Positions 44,721 through 57,835 of a stretch of 64,000 bases of DNA are shown piece after piece (position 1 is the stretch's first letter; every line of letters begins with the position of its first letter). Location of the stretch: the NCBI GenBank assembly GCA_963277665.1, contig OY728157.1:364202067-364266066 (forward strand), read 5' to 3'. The notes beneath the pieces are model-generated. The model saw only the letters and a list, made by a program, of their open reading frames with translations, searched no databases and had not been told where the DNA came from. The position numbers and the translations under genes were made by a program. Source of the DNA: Viscum album (Eukaryota; Streptophyta; Magnoliopsida; Santalales; Viscaceae).

Positions 44721-47660
44721 CATACAAAAAACTTACCAAATGCATTTGTATTGTGTTTATACTTTATGAGAATGATACATGGGTAATTTTTGACGTGTAA
44801 GAGTTAACCCTACCTCAATCGGAAAAACGGTGTGGCCAGTATCACTCAAAGTGTCTCTCTTCTGTTTAAAATGGACACAATTTTAAGTGAAAACAACAAC
44901 TAACATACAGAAAAATGATCAAATGCATTAGGATTGTGTTTATACTTTAGGATAATGATCCATGGGTCATTTATGATGTGTAAAAGTAAACCCTTCCTCA
45001 ATATGAGTCACGGTGTGACTGGTATCACTCAAAGTGTCTCTATTTTGTTTAAAATAGACAAAATTTTAAGTGAAAACAACAACTGACATACGAAAAACTG
45101 ACCAAATGCATTCAGATTGTGTTGATACTTTATTAGAATTATACATGGGTCATTTTTGATGTGTACGAGTCAACCCCTCCTCAATCTGAGGAATGGTGTG
45201 ACTGGTATCACTCAAAGTGTCTCTCTTTTGTTTAAAATGGACATAATTTTAAGTGAAAACAAAAACTACCGTACAGAAAACTGACCAAATGCATTCATGT
45301 TATGTTTATACTTTAGGAGAATGATCCATGATTCATTTATGACGTGTAAGAATTAAACCCTCCTCAATACGAGGCATGGTGTGACCGGTATCACTCAAAG
45401 TGTCTCTCTTTTGATTAAAATGGACAATTATTTAAGTCAAAACAACAACTAACATACGAAAAACTAACCAAAATCATTCAGATCATGTTGATTATTTAGT
45501 ATAATTATCCATGGGTCATTTTTGACATGTATGAGTCAAATATGCTTCAATCTGAGGCACGATGTGACTGATATCACTCAAATTGTATCTCTTTTGTTTA
45601 AAATGGACAGAATTTTAAGTGAAAACAACAACTGATGTATGGAAAACTGACTAAACACATTCATATTGTGTTGATACTTTAGGAAAAATATCCATGGGCC
45701 ATATATGATGTGTATGAGTCAACCTTTCTTTAATCTGAGACACGATTTGTTCGGTATCACTCAAAGTGTCTCTCTTTTGTTTTAAATGGACAAAATTTTA
45801 AGTGAAAACAACCACTGACGTACAGAAAACCAACCAAACACTTTAAAATTGTGTTGATAATTTATTTCAACTATACATGGGTCATGTGTTACATGTAAGA
45901 TTAAACCTCGCCTCAATCCGAGGCATAGTGTGGCTGGTATCACTCAAAGTGTCTATCTTTTGTTTAAAATGGACAGAATTTTAAGTGAAAACAACAACTA
46001 ACATACGTAAAACCAAAAAAACGCATTCATATTGTGTTGATAATTTATGATAACTATCCATGGGAAATTTTGGACATTTAAGAGTCAACCCTTCCTCAAT
46101 CCAAGGCATGATGTGACCGGTATCACTCAAATTGTCTCTCTTTTGTTTAAAAAGGACATAATTTTAAGTGAAAAAACAACTGACATATGGAAAACTGACC
46201 AAATGCATTTGGATTGTGTTTATAATTTATTCAAAAGATCCATGAGTCATACATGATATTTATGATTCAACCCCGCCTCAATCCGAGGCACAGTGTGGCT
46301 GATATCACTCAAAGTGTCTCTCTTTTGTTTAAAATGGACAAAATTTTAAGTGAAGACAACAACTGACGTATGGAAAACCAACCAAATGCATTCATATTAT
46401 GTTTCTACTTTATTAGAGAGATCCATGTGTCATTTTTGAGGTTTAAAAGTCACCCCGCCTCAATCCTAGGCACGGTGTGACCGGTATCACTCAAAGTGTC
46501 TCTCTTTTATTTGAAATGAACAGAATTTTAAGTGAAAACAAAAACTAAAGTACAGAAAACTAACAAAATGCATTATTATTGTTCTGATACTTTAGGAAAA
46601 TAATACATGGGTCATATTTGACATTTAAGAGTCAACCCCGCCTCAATCCGAGGCACAGTGTGGACGATATCACTCAAAGTGTCTCTTTTTTTAAATGGAT
46701 AGAATTTTATGTGAAAACAACAACTGATGTACAAAAAAACTGACCAAATGCATTCATATTATGTTGATACTTTATTAGAACAATACATGGGTCATTTTTG
46801 ATGTTTAAGTTTCAACCTATCCTCAATCTATGGCATGGTGTTTCCGGTATCATTCAAAGTTATCTCCTTTGTTTAAAATAGACAGAATTTAAGTGAAAAC
46901 AACAACTGACATACAGAAAACTACCCAAATGCATTCAGACTGTGTTGATACTTTTGGAAAAATATCCATAGGTCATTTTTGATGTGTACTAATCAACTCC
47001 TCCTCAATATGAGGCATGGTGTGGCTAGTATCACTCAAAGTGGCTCTCTTTTGTTTAAAATGGACAAAATTTTAAGGGAAAACTACAACTGACATACGGA
47101 AAACCAACCAAAGGCTTTTGGATTGTGTTGATACTTTAGGAGAATGATCCATGGGTTATTTTTGATGTGTATAAGTCAACATTTCCTCAATACAAGGAAC
47201 GATGTGACCGATATCACTCTAAGTGTCTCTCTTTTGTTTAAAATGAACAAAATTTTAAGTGAAAACAACAACTGACATATGGAAAACTAACCAAACGCAT
47301 TAGGATTATTTTGATACTTTATTAAAATGATATATGGGTCATGTGTGACATGTATGAGTCAACCTAACCTTAATCCAAGTCATGGTGTGGCCGGTATCAC
47401 TCAAAGGATCTCTCTTTTGTTTAAAATGGATAGAAGTTTAAGTGAAAACAACAATTGTCATACGAAAAACTAACCAAACACATTCCGATTGTATTGATAC
47501 TTTAGAAGAACTATCCATTGGTCATTTGTTACATGTACGAGTCAACACCGCCTCAATCCGAGGCATGGTGTGACCGGTATCACAAAAAGTGTCTCTCTTT
47601 GTTTTAAAATGGACATAATTTTTTAGTGAAAACAACAACTAAATTACGAAAAACAATCCA
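44641..47660 (+). repeat. Satellite array 2, 183 bp monomer, 17 units
   Basis: The word tatcactcaaagtgtctctc and variants begin at 44,664, 44,844, 45,027, 45,210, 45,393, 45,576, 45,759, 45,942, 46,125, 46,307, 46,489, 46,672, 46,852, 47,033, 47,216, 47,399 and 47,582, most often 183 bp apart. Each unit also has aaaatggacaaaattttaag, tgaaaacaacaactgacatac, ccatgggtcatttttga and cctcaatccgaggca. In the right half, units with tgtggc before the word alternate with units with tgtgac, suggesting a dimeric repeat of about 365 bp. Blocks such as gtgtgaccggtat, actcaaagtgt and tttgatgtgta are shared with array 1, so the two have a common origin. Confidence 0.93.
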
Positions 47661-48544
47661 AAAGTCATTACCTATGAAATAAGACACATAGTCAAGCCTC
47701 ATAGAGTCCTAATTAGTCCTTATACAATCAAAACACAATAATAATTCATCACACACCCTAAATATAAGCCTTTATCCCTAGAGTTCATGGTGAGGGATGA
47801 AAACAAAGAGGAAAGGGAGAGGGAGAAGAATGAAAGGGAAAGAAAAAGGAATAAAGGATTTAAATTGGATAATTTTTTAAGATAAATGGATCTTAGACTA
47901 AGTTGGGAAGTGGATGGGAGGAAATATGTTGAAATCCCTTAAATTATTCCATATCATCGTCAAATTTCATGGTCTGGTTGGGCAGTTTTCCAATCTGTTC
48001 ACCCACTTTTTGGGAGCCATTGGATAAGAAACCCTCTTCTGTACAGTTTGGAAAAATAATTAACTAACTGTGTTCTAATAATTCAAAATGACTTATTTAA
48101 ACTATATATCCATACCACATGGTTTCTCCTAACCATGAAAAACCCATGTTCCTAACAACTCCCTCAAAAAGGTAAGTTGCATGGTTTTTACTTGGATTCA
48201 TACAACCCATCCTTTTCCTATGAATGTAAAACATTAAAAGGTAAAAATGAGTAGGAAAATTCCCCATGAATGTGTACCCACATGGGTTCTTATAAATTGT
48301 GTCCCCCAATAAAAGCACTACCTGAATACTAATCAAGAGTCTAGGAAAGAAAAAGAATAAGAATATATCTACCCACAATTTATAAATTCTATAAATGGAA
48401 TGAAAAGAAGACAACACACCATAAGATAAAGGCATCAACCACAAGAACACATTTCATTAAGTGTCCCAAGAATCAACCAAATCCATCTACCATAAGGAAT
48501 CTACATGGGAAAATCTCTAAGTCATAAAGAAACATATCCCAAAA
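47661..48544. other. Unassigned CACTA-2 sequence between satellite and CACTA-3
   Basis: About 885 bp without a recognised domain. A purine-only run lies at about 47,797-47,860 (gaggaaagggagagggagaag). A minus-strand frame at 48,097-48,450 is Tyr/Phe-rich with no family resemblance. It could be a solo LTR or the spacer of CACTA-2; no second copy exists in the window to decide. Confidence 0.35.
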
Positions 48545-49080
48545 CACTGGTGGAAATAGCATCTATACCAACACCTGTATACCAACAGTTTGAAAAAACT
48601 ATTGGTTTAAGTAAATTTTACCAAAAGTTTTGATAAAACCATTAGAAATAAAAGATTATTTTATGAGTTTTCCAAATAGTTTTGTGAAACCATTTGTAAT
48701 GGATTGGTTTTCCAAATCTATTCCAATGGTTTAATAAAACTATTGTAGTAGACAATAATTCCCGACAGTTTCTAGAAACCGTTGGAAAAAATATCCAAAT
48801 AATCACTGGAAAAATCCTACGAACAGATCTTTATCGAACAGATCTATCCTCCGTCGAACCCTATATACTGAGCACGAAACCACGAGCTCACTTCCTCCAT
48901 TGAACATAATATCTCTTAATCGAACAGATCTCTCCACTAAATGAGATCTCCTCCTCCAATGAGATCTCTCCTCCAACCCTACCTCCCGACCATGAACCCT
49001 ACTTGGCGAGCTCACTTCCTCCGTCGCGAGCTCACTTTCTCCGGAACGAATCTCTCCAAGATTCCAACTCTAATTCATGT
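48545..49080 (+). repeat. CACTA-3 5' subterminal repeats and C-rich leader
   Basis: Up to 48,790, alternating aactattggttt, aaaaccatt, ccaatggttt and aaaccgttgg words in both orientations. Then a pyrimidine-rich block (cctccgtcgaaccc, tctcctccaacccta) with repeats of gaacagatct and gagctcactt(c/t)ctcc, resembling the leaders of the other CACTA elements. Confidence 0.6.
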
Positions 49081-51479
49081 CTACCTCATTTTTTAGATAC
49101 CTTGAATCATATATCTCTCAATCCATTATTCGATTCAAACATTTAGATTCATTGTGTTCTACTCGAAATTGGTGAATTCCTTTTATTTCCCAATTTGATA
49201 TTCTTCTAATGGATTGATATGGTGTATTTGTCAGTTTACATATGAGATTATGGTGGATTACATTCATCAAAATTTTATGTTTTTGGATTAATATTATTTG
49301 TATTGAGGTGGGTGATTTGAAAAATCTCCCTAATGTCTTCATTGGTTTTATAATATTTTTAGCATGTATGATAGTGTTATCATGTTGTGTGTGTGACCTC
49401 TTCTAATTAGAATCCGTGGAAATTTCTCAAATCCTCACTTTTAGACCTTCCACATATCCTATAGGGTCCATTGGTGATGAATACCACGATCCTTTGGTCA
49501 CCAAAGAGGTTTTCTTATCTATAACCTTGGGTCAGAGCACAGATGGTATGAGTCTAGTGCCTTATACCTAGATTTAGAAATTTATTTAGGAATGAATAGA
49601 ATTGTTAATTGAATTTTTTCTTCTCATGAAATGTGAATTAGAATTTGTAATTATCAGCATGTGAATTGGAATTGACACAATTGAAACTTGAATTGATAAT
49701 GTAGCATGTAACTGTATAATTGGTATGAAATTGGAAAAGACACAATGTTATATTGACAAGAACTGGTATTTGACATAATAGAATATGAGGAATGAGAATT
49801 GGTAATTTTAATGAATTAAAAAATGTGTCATATGTCAAAATATTTTTCATGTTTTGGTGTTTTGTTAGGAGTTTTTCTCTTAGTTGTTCTTGATGCATGG
49901 TTATATAATACCTAGAATGGATACTCCACACTTAGCATTATTTATTCTCCTTGGGAATGTAATATTTTCTATAATGTGAATTCACAGAAAGTTCATAAAC
50001 CCATGGAAGATGAGAAATATCCCTAGAATTGGTAATGTGTGTTAGGTTAGTGGTCCATGTAATGGGTAATGTAACTTGTCATGGTTCCTTGTCAAGGAAA
50101 TCATCCTGGATAATGGTAGGCATGGATATACATATATGGAACTCTATTGAATCAAGTTTGGCATACCCCGAGTGTCAACCTAGAGTAGAGTGTTGGAAGG
50201 ATAATTTTATGTTCAACATTAAATTAATGAATTCATGAAAATAAATATCATACTATTACATGAAATATAAATTCAGACTAGATTTTTTTAGACACCATTG
50301 GTGGTGTCATACTATGTTTTACTCCAACCTATTTAGGATTCCCTTTAGAATCAAAGAAGCCAATATGGATACATGTCAAGAAAAGGGCATGAGTCCCTAT
50401 GCTTGATTGGTTCTTTGCTAAGATGAGATAAGAAAATGGATATGGGACTGAGCATGGTGTTCGAGACCAGTTTTGAGGGAATTTATTTAGAGTTTTTCTT
50501 TAGGTTATTTACTTGTATGAAAGTCTATTTATATTTTAGTTTGGAATACAATATGGAATGATATTATTTATTTGGTTAGTATTTTTTTGGGTAATTACCT
50601 ATTTATATATTTGAATAGATTTATATTGGTTTTTATGATGTTTACCTCCTTTTTTATTATTTTGTAAGAAATTTTAAAGTATATCACTATATATATTAGC
50701 CCTTCATCACTATTTTTCTTCCTATGGAATATGGGGAGGTTTTCCTGAGTTCTTGTGATCACCCATCTCTCTAACACGTGGTGGATTCAAATCGAGGTTG
50801 TCACAATGTTTTATCATTTTTAGTCTTTTATATTACATTATTAGTTTTAGGATTGGTAGATAAGAGAATAGGATGTGTTGGGGATTGGTAATGAGCTCAT
50901 GAATAATATTAACTAACCCATGATAATGGTAAAACCAGGTTTCTAGGGAGGAAATTATTTTTCATGCGTTATTCTTTTTATATTTTTGATGTTATTTCAC
51001 CTTGGGTGATGAACATGTTGGGCGATGTTACTATTTTATGTGATTTTACTCATGGTTCGATTTGGAATGGGGAACATCTAATAATGAGATAGAAGGAAAT
51101 TATACTTTCATACACTTATCATTCTAAGGATTCATTAATTTCATATGAAATTTTATAACATGACTGATAAAAATAAGAATAAATGCTTATCTACTAAAAT
51201 ATTATTAATTAACTTTCTCAACAAATAGTTGATGAAAATATTTATCTATGGTTTTCTATTTTGTACTTGTCCTTCAGAGTTTGATATTTTTATGACCCCG
51301 ATGATCTAATGAGTGTTTTTGACCCACGTAGCGAAAATTCTTCTACATTATTTTTTTTCAGTGTGAGAATAGTAAAAAACACACACCGCATAGAGTGTAG
51401 TTGGATATTTCAATAATAATGGGGGAATCTGGTGGATTATCAACTCTGTGATAGTATTCCATGAGTCTTGTGATCAATG
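49081..51479. other. CACTA-3 internal sequence, unassigned
   Basis: T-rich, intron-like to about 50,000, then mixed. Small frames (49,638-49,931 minus, 50,029-50,238 plus) lack family resemblance. Part of 50,300-51,450 could be the LTR and leader of the retrotransposon whose gag follows, but no matching LTR was found downstream. Confidence 0.3.
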
Positions 51480-52480
51480 TTGAGACTGACTAATCACAAT
51501 TTCCCTTCGATTTATGTTACCTAGATAATGTTTTAGATACATTACCCACCCATTGTTAATGGGGAGGGAGGCCCTCAGGTAGCAAATATCTGGATTGAGT
51601 CTCTCATGAAAATATTTAGTCTCCTGCAGACAACGTTGGAGATGAGGGTGAAGCTTGCTACTTGTATTGTACAAGGACCATCTAAGTGCTCGAGGGACAT
51701 CATAGTACATGTTGGACAATAAGAAGAGCTAAAAAATAAAGGATTCAATGAGAAATATATGAGTCACTTTTATCTAGATATTTTAAAGAATAGAATGGCT
51801 TGGGACATCATAAAATTTATATAGAGGATGATGTATTTAATAGACCATGAAGGTTACTTCACAGACCTGAAATATTTCCCCCCTACATAGGAAGGAGATG
51901 ATATAGCTAGGGAGACATTTTTTCATCATGTGATTTATTATGATATCATTTCACAGGTTAATTTCCTTTTGTGAGATTTTTTTATTTGATGAATCATGAT
52001 ATCATCACTAAAGATAACATAATGGAGGCCCCAAGTCAAGGGAAATGTGTTTTAGTTGGATGATCTAGGAGTTCCACATTAGGTGTTAATAAGCACTGAT
52101 ATTAAGATTTCCACCAAGGATGCAGTGGTTAGATCAACTTGTGATGCAGGCCATAAGTATCTGGACATCATTCTAATTAATTTTATTAATAATTGCAGGG
52201 TTGAACATAAGCTATTTCAGTGTCCTTTTTCCATAGTGGAGTACCAATTATTTGATAAGATGGGTTCTATATATAAGTTCTACAGGAGCACTTAGCAGAT
52301 GACAATTGGAAGTGGATCATGGTAGGAACCATCTACTGGGAGATTCTCTCCTACACCTAAGTAGATAAAATGATGGGGTTCTATCAGTAACTCGGGTTGG
52401 GGTAGGAGACATGGAACCCAAACATAGGAGTAGTGGTATCACTAGAATGAAGAACTATAAGGGAGTCCATATATAGACCA
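51480..52480 (+). pseudogene. Gypsy gag relic inside CACTA-3
   Basis: Plus-strand pieces in the order of a Ty3/gypsy gag: NGEGGPQVANIWIESLMKIF (51,560-51,620), LEMRVKLATCIVQG (51,635), FNEKYMSHFYLDILKNRM (51,745-51,797), EGYFTDLKYFPPT (51,850) and HHVIYYDIISQVNF (51,925). Downstream to 52,480 only fragments remain, with no clear zinc knuckle, protease or RT. Several stops. It is less decayed than the host element's other sequence but not linked to visible LTRs. The minus-strand frame at 51,474-51,719 is a shadow of it. Confidence 0.62.
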
Positions 52481-55422
52481 GGGAAGAGGGTAATGTAATA
52501 TCCATATCGTGGAGTATACTCATACCAATCAATATATTGAACTATCTAGTTTCATATGTAAAATTCTTGTGTCACCTGGAATTTCTGTAATTTGATTAAT
52601 ATTGTTGGTTTCATTCATTTTCTTATTCAAAATTATCCAATTCCATTGGTTATTCTATGTAAACCTTAGATGTTGTTTTGAAAATTGAAACATCATTAGC
52701 AGTGCGACTCCGCACTCATTATCTTATTCATTTAGTGATTGGATAAATTTATTCTTACAAGCTACTGGACCAAGGACGATGGTTTGGCACACGAAGAGTC
52801 ATATATAATAGACTCAATAACTTTGAATTCGTATGTGATATATATTCCTCTACTTGCAATCAATATCATATGGGGGCTGCACAAAGGCATTCCGACCCTG
52901 AGAATATATAATGGACTCAATACCTTTAAAATTTAATTTATAGACTCAATACCTTTTTTCATGGTGTTAAAAACAGTCTATGTTGTAAAATTATAATTCT
53001 TGTGACATTGAATGTGTATACAAGTGAATATTAGGGATTATAAAATTATAATCTGAGTTTAGTGGGATATTACCACATAGACCGTTTTTAACATTATACA
53101 AAGATCCATTATTGTTTTCATTTTTATAAACATATCTCAGTAATGTGAGACATATGCATAAATAACATTATCCACCATAACTCTATCATTATCCACCTTA
53201 GTTTTGGTTCCCCCCAGTCTGTTACATTGCTTACCATATCTTAGGGGAATCTTGACTCAATACCTTAATCTTAGGGTAATAATTTTACATAGAAAAAGAA
53301 TCCCTAGAAGTGGAATTAATACATGGGTTATTTTTCTAATGAATTGAAACATATTTTACTTAAAGTGAATTCAAGGATGGAGAAATGAATTCAAATGTAA
53401 TCAAATTGAATAAATTAGAACCCAAATGAATGAAATTGTCTAAGATAATATAAAAAAAACAAGAAAAACTAAATATAATGAAAATATCCCAAACAAACTT
53501 GTATCGAACAACACCAAACTAAGCTGAAACTTGAGATAAAATGATTATATACCATTAATAGGAAGAGTAATTGTTAATTAATAGGAATGTACTATTTGAT
53601 AGTATCATTTTGAAACTTGGATCTGTTTCCCCTTAATTTCAAAAACATTATTTGACCCATGGGGCATTGGGGTTCTTATATATTAGGCGTTGACATGTAT
53701 AGTCACAGGAGACATGTATGTTGTTTTTTTAGTTTTTATTTTTTTATCGCATCATCCAATTAGGTCTTTTACCACTTTCTATGGATGGAGGGTAGTTATA
53801 TTATACGAAGGGGGCTAGAAGGGAACTGAAGGTAGCTGCGTGGCTTTCTTTGCAGGGGAGGGAGATTGGGGTAGTGGAGCGATTCATTAATGTGTTTCAT
53901 TTTTGTTTGCCTTTAAGCCATGTTCCTTCTGTTTATTTTTTTTCCTTCAGTGTGTATGTCCAACGTACAGATGGGTCATGCCAAAATTTTATTTATTTTC
54001 CACCTCTATTTTTATTATTTGTTTGTGGAAAAAATTGTTCCCAAGTGGTGTTTCCTTGACTCCCGGACACTTGTTCCATCTCGTGGGCTCCTTACATAGA
54101 GATATTGGTATTCTCCTTTTATATATAGACAATTTCACTCAATTAATTTCTCCCTTTAAATTAAATTTTATACTCAATTATTCATTCCTTATTGAAAATT
54201 TACATACTAATATATTATTCTAATAATCAATGGATATATTTCTAAATCTCTTGTATCTATAGTGTCTTGCAATTAGTCAAGATTTTTTTCTTATAGGTGT
54301 AGTCTGTCTAATCATAAATACTTGTTATTCTTGGGTTATAACCCCAAAATTTTAGGGTCTATTTGGGGGGAATATTTTCTTATAAATTCTCAAATCATTT
54401 CTTGAAATATCATTAGGTGTCTTAGATTTTATAATGTTTCACATTTGTACAAAATTTTCCTTTTTTCTTTTTTCCTGATAATCCGGATTCAGTGTTAGCT
54501 GAGTTTACCTAGTTACATGGTACCTTTTTCACTAAGTATGAGGTGTATCCTTTAAATTTTTTTAACAAACTCACTTTAACACTATCATGAGTCTCCTTTA
54601 GTGGAAATATAATTTATAAATCTTGAGTGGTGGAAGTAATCTTTTTAATTATTTGGAAAGTTCAATCTTTTTTTTTATTCCATATCTTTCAATTTTACTT
54701 CCAAATATAGAAACTTCGGGTTTAGGGTGATATTTTTATCTTATAATGATCTCAACCTAACTACCACATCACTCTTTATATTTTGAACTTGTTCATTATG
54801 GATCTTGTTTCTCAATTATAGTGAACTATCAAGTTATTTAACTCTTTTAGCTTTTACTTATAATTGTGCAACCTAAACACTCACAGAAAATTTGTTTAGA
54901 TTTTTATATTATTGGAATAACTCTATAATAGTTGCCTTAAACACATCCTTTTCAACAACTATTCTTTGAAATTTTTCATCAATCAAAGACATGTTATCAT
55001 TGAAAAGTGAGACTATTTATCCCTTGAATTTCACTAATTTTGAGAGGGTGTTATATTTTATAACCTATTTAGCCAATGAAATCTACATAGAATCAACTTA
55101 TTCATCCAGTTGTGATTTTTCATCCACTATTTCCTTAAAAATACTAAGTATATATTAAATAACTTTTATTAAGAAACTTATTCAAATAAACACCAACATG
55201 AGAGTAGAATTATTAAACTATTTTGATCTCTTTATACTCTCAATTGCTACATGAATCATCAAAAGTATCTCTGTAAACATATTCAATGGATTAAAACTTA
55301 AGACTCTATTCAAGTCCTATAAGTGGTTGATCCCTTTCATTATTCATAAAATTTATCCTCTTATTTTCTTTTCTTCTACCTATTTTTCACTGCCTTAGAT
55401 GAAGTTTCCATTTTTACTTCGT
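52481..55422. other. CACTA-3 internal sequence, unassigned
   Basis: No recognised domain. A short direct repeat (ataatagactcaata / ataatggactcaatacctttaaaat, 52,806-52,960) is visible. Frames at 53,850-54,223 are Phe/Val-rich and have no family resemblance. The region from about 53,000 to 55,400 is AT-rich and may be intron or decayed retroelement. Confidence 0.3.
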
Positions 55423-55762
55423 GGGGGGGGGGTAGTGGAGTAGGGGATGGGGTGGGGGATGCAGTGGAGTGGGGGGGGGGGGGTGGTAGTGGAGTAGGGG
55501 ATGGGGGATACATTGGAGTGGGGGGGGGGGTATTGGTGTAGAGTGGGGGGGGGGGGGGGGTGTAGTGGGGGGGGGGGTGCAGGGGGCGGCTACTGTACGG
55601 GGGGCTGCAATAGGGGGTGGGATTCTGTAGGGGGGTGTAGTGGGGGGGTGGGGCTTTTGTAGGGGGGCTACAATAGGGGGGTTGCTTCAGGGGGGAAGTG
55701 GAGTAGGGGATGCATTGGAGTGGGGGGGGGGGGGTTGGAGGGGGCATGGGGGGGGGGAGTGG
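55423..55762 (+). repeat. G-run minisatellite 1
   Basis: About 340 bp built from units such as gtggagtaggggatgggg and ggggggtgtagtgggg, with many runs of 6-14 G on the plus strand. It begins and ends abruptly. Many G runs with short spacers could form G-quadruplexes. The Pro-rich frame on the other strand is a by-product. Confidence 0.85.
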
Positions 55763-57204
55763 GACCATCTTCCTTTGAGATACTCCCAATCCAACATGAT
55801 CTGATTTCCCTTTTCTCTAACATTTCTTTGTTGTGGAACTCTCCCCTTCCTTCCACAATATATGCATTTCCAGAAGATTCCTCCTTTCGATTTAGTTCTT
55901 CATTCTATATCAGGTCTTTAATGTTTGCAAAGACCTGGTTAGTTTTTCGGCTTGAATTACTCACTACGGTTTCCATCACGTCCCAAGGTTTTAAAAGGTT
56001 CAGACTCAAATTCCTACTCTTTTTCATGATTGTTTAGTCACCCGAGTTGTGGATTCTCCACTATAAACCCAAGTTGTTACAATTAGGACCTCTCAATCCT
56101 ATAAGAATAGAGACCCACTATGCTTTTACTCTAGAGTCCCACCAATGGATGTATCTTCCCACTAACCAATAAAAAGTTATGATTAAAATAAAAGATCTCC
56201 CTAATCTTAAAGTTTCTTATGCACCACTTGATGTAGATATCCCTGCATGAACACACTGAATAACCCAGTCTACTCATGAACATAATATTCAAGATCTTTA
56301 TTAGTTGATAGGCATGATTATATCTACTCGTCTCAAATATTCATTTCATTTCTTTAACTATCTGAGTCTCCCAACCCCTTGAACACACATGAATTGAGAT
56401 ATCCTCTTTCTTGAATGAATATTGACTTCAATATCTTCTTGCATTGTTGTGTGTTTTTTTCGACTTGGATTTTTTCATTTTTTTTATTTTGAGTTATTTC
56501 TATTTTCTTTATGGTTTGGTTATGATGGATCATGGTATACCGTGTGTGTTTTCATTGTCGAGGGTTAATTTGAAATGGAAATTTTTAAATGGGAAAGTTT
56601 AAAAATACATTGATTCTTATAGAAAACTTTTGAATACTTTTATAATGATATTTTTATTTTGAAAAGTGTATAAAATGTTTTGGATTTAAAATGATAACCT
56701 ATTTTTGGAAATTTTGTCAATCCCATTAGAAAAAGGGATAGTGTTAATTATTTTCAAGGTTTTAAAGTGATATTAATAAAGCATAATTAGAATATTTTAA
56801 ATTATTTAAGCTGAATGTACAATTAAAAAGGAAGTGCTATGTTAGACACTATAAGTGGTGGTTTAAAAACTATATTTTTTTCTCACCGGTTTCTTCTAGG
56901 ATAAACTAATTGGTTTTATATCAGTGCCAAAAAGTGGGACATAAGAAAATTTGTTTTTAGGATCACTAGAGGTATTTTTTATTAGACTACCAGATATAGT
57001 ATAAACAATGTGAATATATTGGGTTACATGAATCAATTTAGACTACCAGATGGAGTCTTTGGGATACTGAATCCATTGAGGTGATTCATATATGTTTTGT
57101 TATATTGTTTAATATCTTAAATATCCAGAATGAAATTTTGGCTGTACTGGGAAAACAAGAAGGCTGTTGTGTTATGGCTGGAAGCCTAGGGCTGTCCATG
57201 GGGT
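55763..57204. other. CACTA-3 sequence between the two G-run minisatellites
   Basis: Normal-composition sequence without recognised domain. A plus-strand frame at 55,720-56,037 starts in the minisatellite and has no family resemblance. Confidence 0.3.
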
Positions 57205-57346
57205 GTCCAGGGGGGGGGGGGGGGTGTAGGGGGGTCTGTAGGGAAGAGGGGAGGGTGCAGGTGGGGTGTCTAGGAGGGGGTGTTTGGGTGGGGGGGTCCT
57301 GGGGGGGGGGGGGTTGGTTAGGCGGGTGTCTAGGGGGGTCTGTAGG

Positions 57347-57377
<31 letters not shown>

Positions 57378-57835
57378 TTCAGGGGGGTGTCTAGGGGGGG
57401 TCTGTAGGGCAGGGGGTTTTAGGGGGGTCTGTATGGTGGGGAGGGAGGGGGGGGGGTCTAGGGTGGTCTGCAGGGAAGGGGGTTTTAGGGGGGTGTTTAG
57501 GGAGTTTTCATGGTAGGGAGGTTCCAAAAGGTGTCTAGGGGGGTCTGGGTGGTCTGTAGGGTGGGTTCAGGGGGGGGGGGGGGGTCTAGGGGGGTCTAAA
57601 GGGTAGGGGTGGAGGGGTTCCAGGGGGGTGTATGGGGGGGGGGTTTATAGGGAAGGGGGCGAGGTTCTAGGTGTGGTGTCTAGGGGGTCTGCAGGGAAGG
57701 GGGTTCAGGGGGGTGTCTAGGGGGGAGGGGTGTCTAGTGGGGGTGAAAGGGGGCTGTCCAGGGCGGTGCAAGGGGGTTTTCCTAGGGGTGCTGTGGGTTT
57801 TCAAGGGGGTGCAAGGGGGCTTTCCTGGGGGTGCA
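57205..57835 (+). repeat. G-run minisatellite 2
   Basis: About 630 bp of imperfect units of about 25-40 bp around ggggggtctaggggggtctgtaggg, with tgcagggaagggggttttagg variants, again G-rich on the plus strand. The word content (tctagg, tctgtagg) differs from minisatellite 1, so the two expanded separately. Gly-rich and Pro-rich frames across it are artefacts. Confidence 0.85.

Noticed and set aside
44641..47660. Regularly spaced repeats resembling a CRISPR array
   Set aside because: Monomers are contiguous 183 bp units with no unique spacers, in a plant transposon; this is a satellite.
48097..48450. Minus-strand 117-codon ORF, Tyr/Phe-rich
   Set aside because: No recognised family or conserved motif, lies in an unassigned CACTA-2 spacer, and could equally be chance.
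53850..54223. Two overlapping plus-strand ORFs, hydrophobic
   Set aside because: T-rich sequence in two frames, no domain, no splice or promoter context.
55376..55856. Pro-rich ORFs on the minus strand that look like extensin-type proteins
   Set aside because: They are the translation of the G-run minisatellite; unit slippage changes the frame, and there is no signal peptide or conserved extensin motif.
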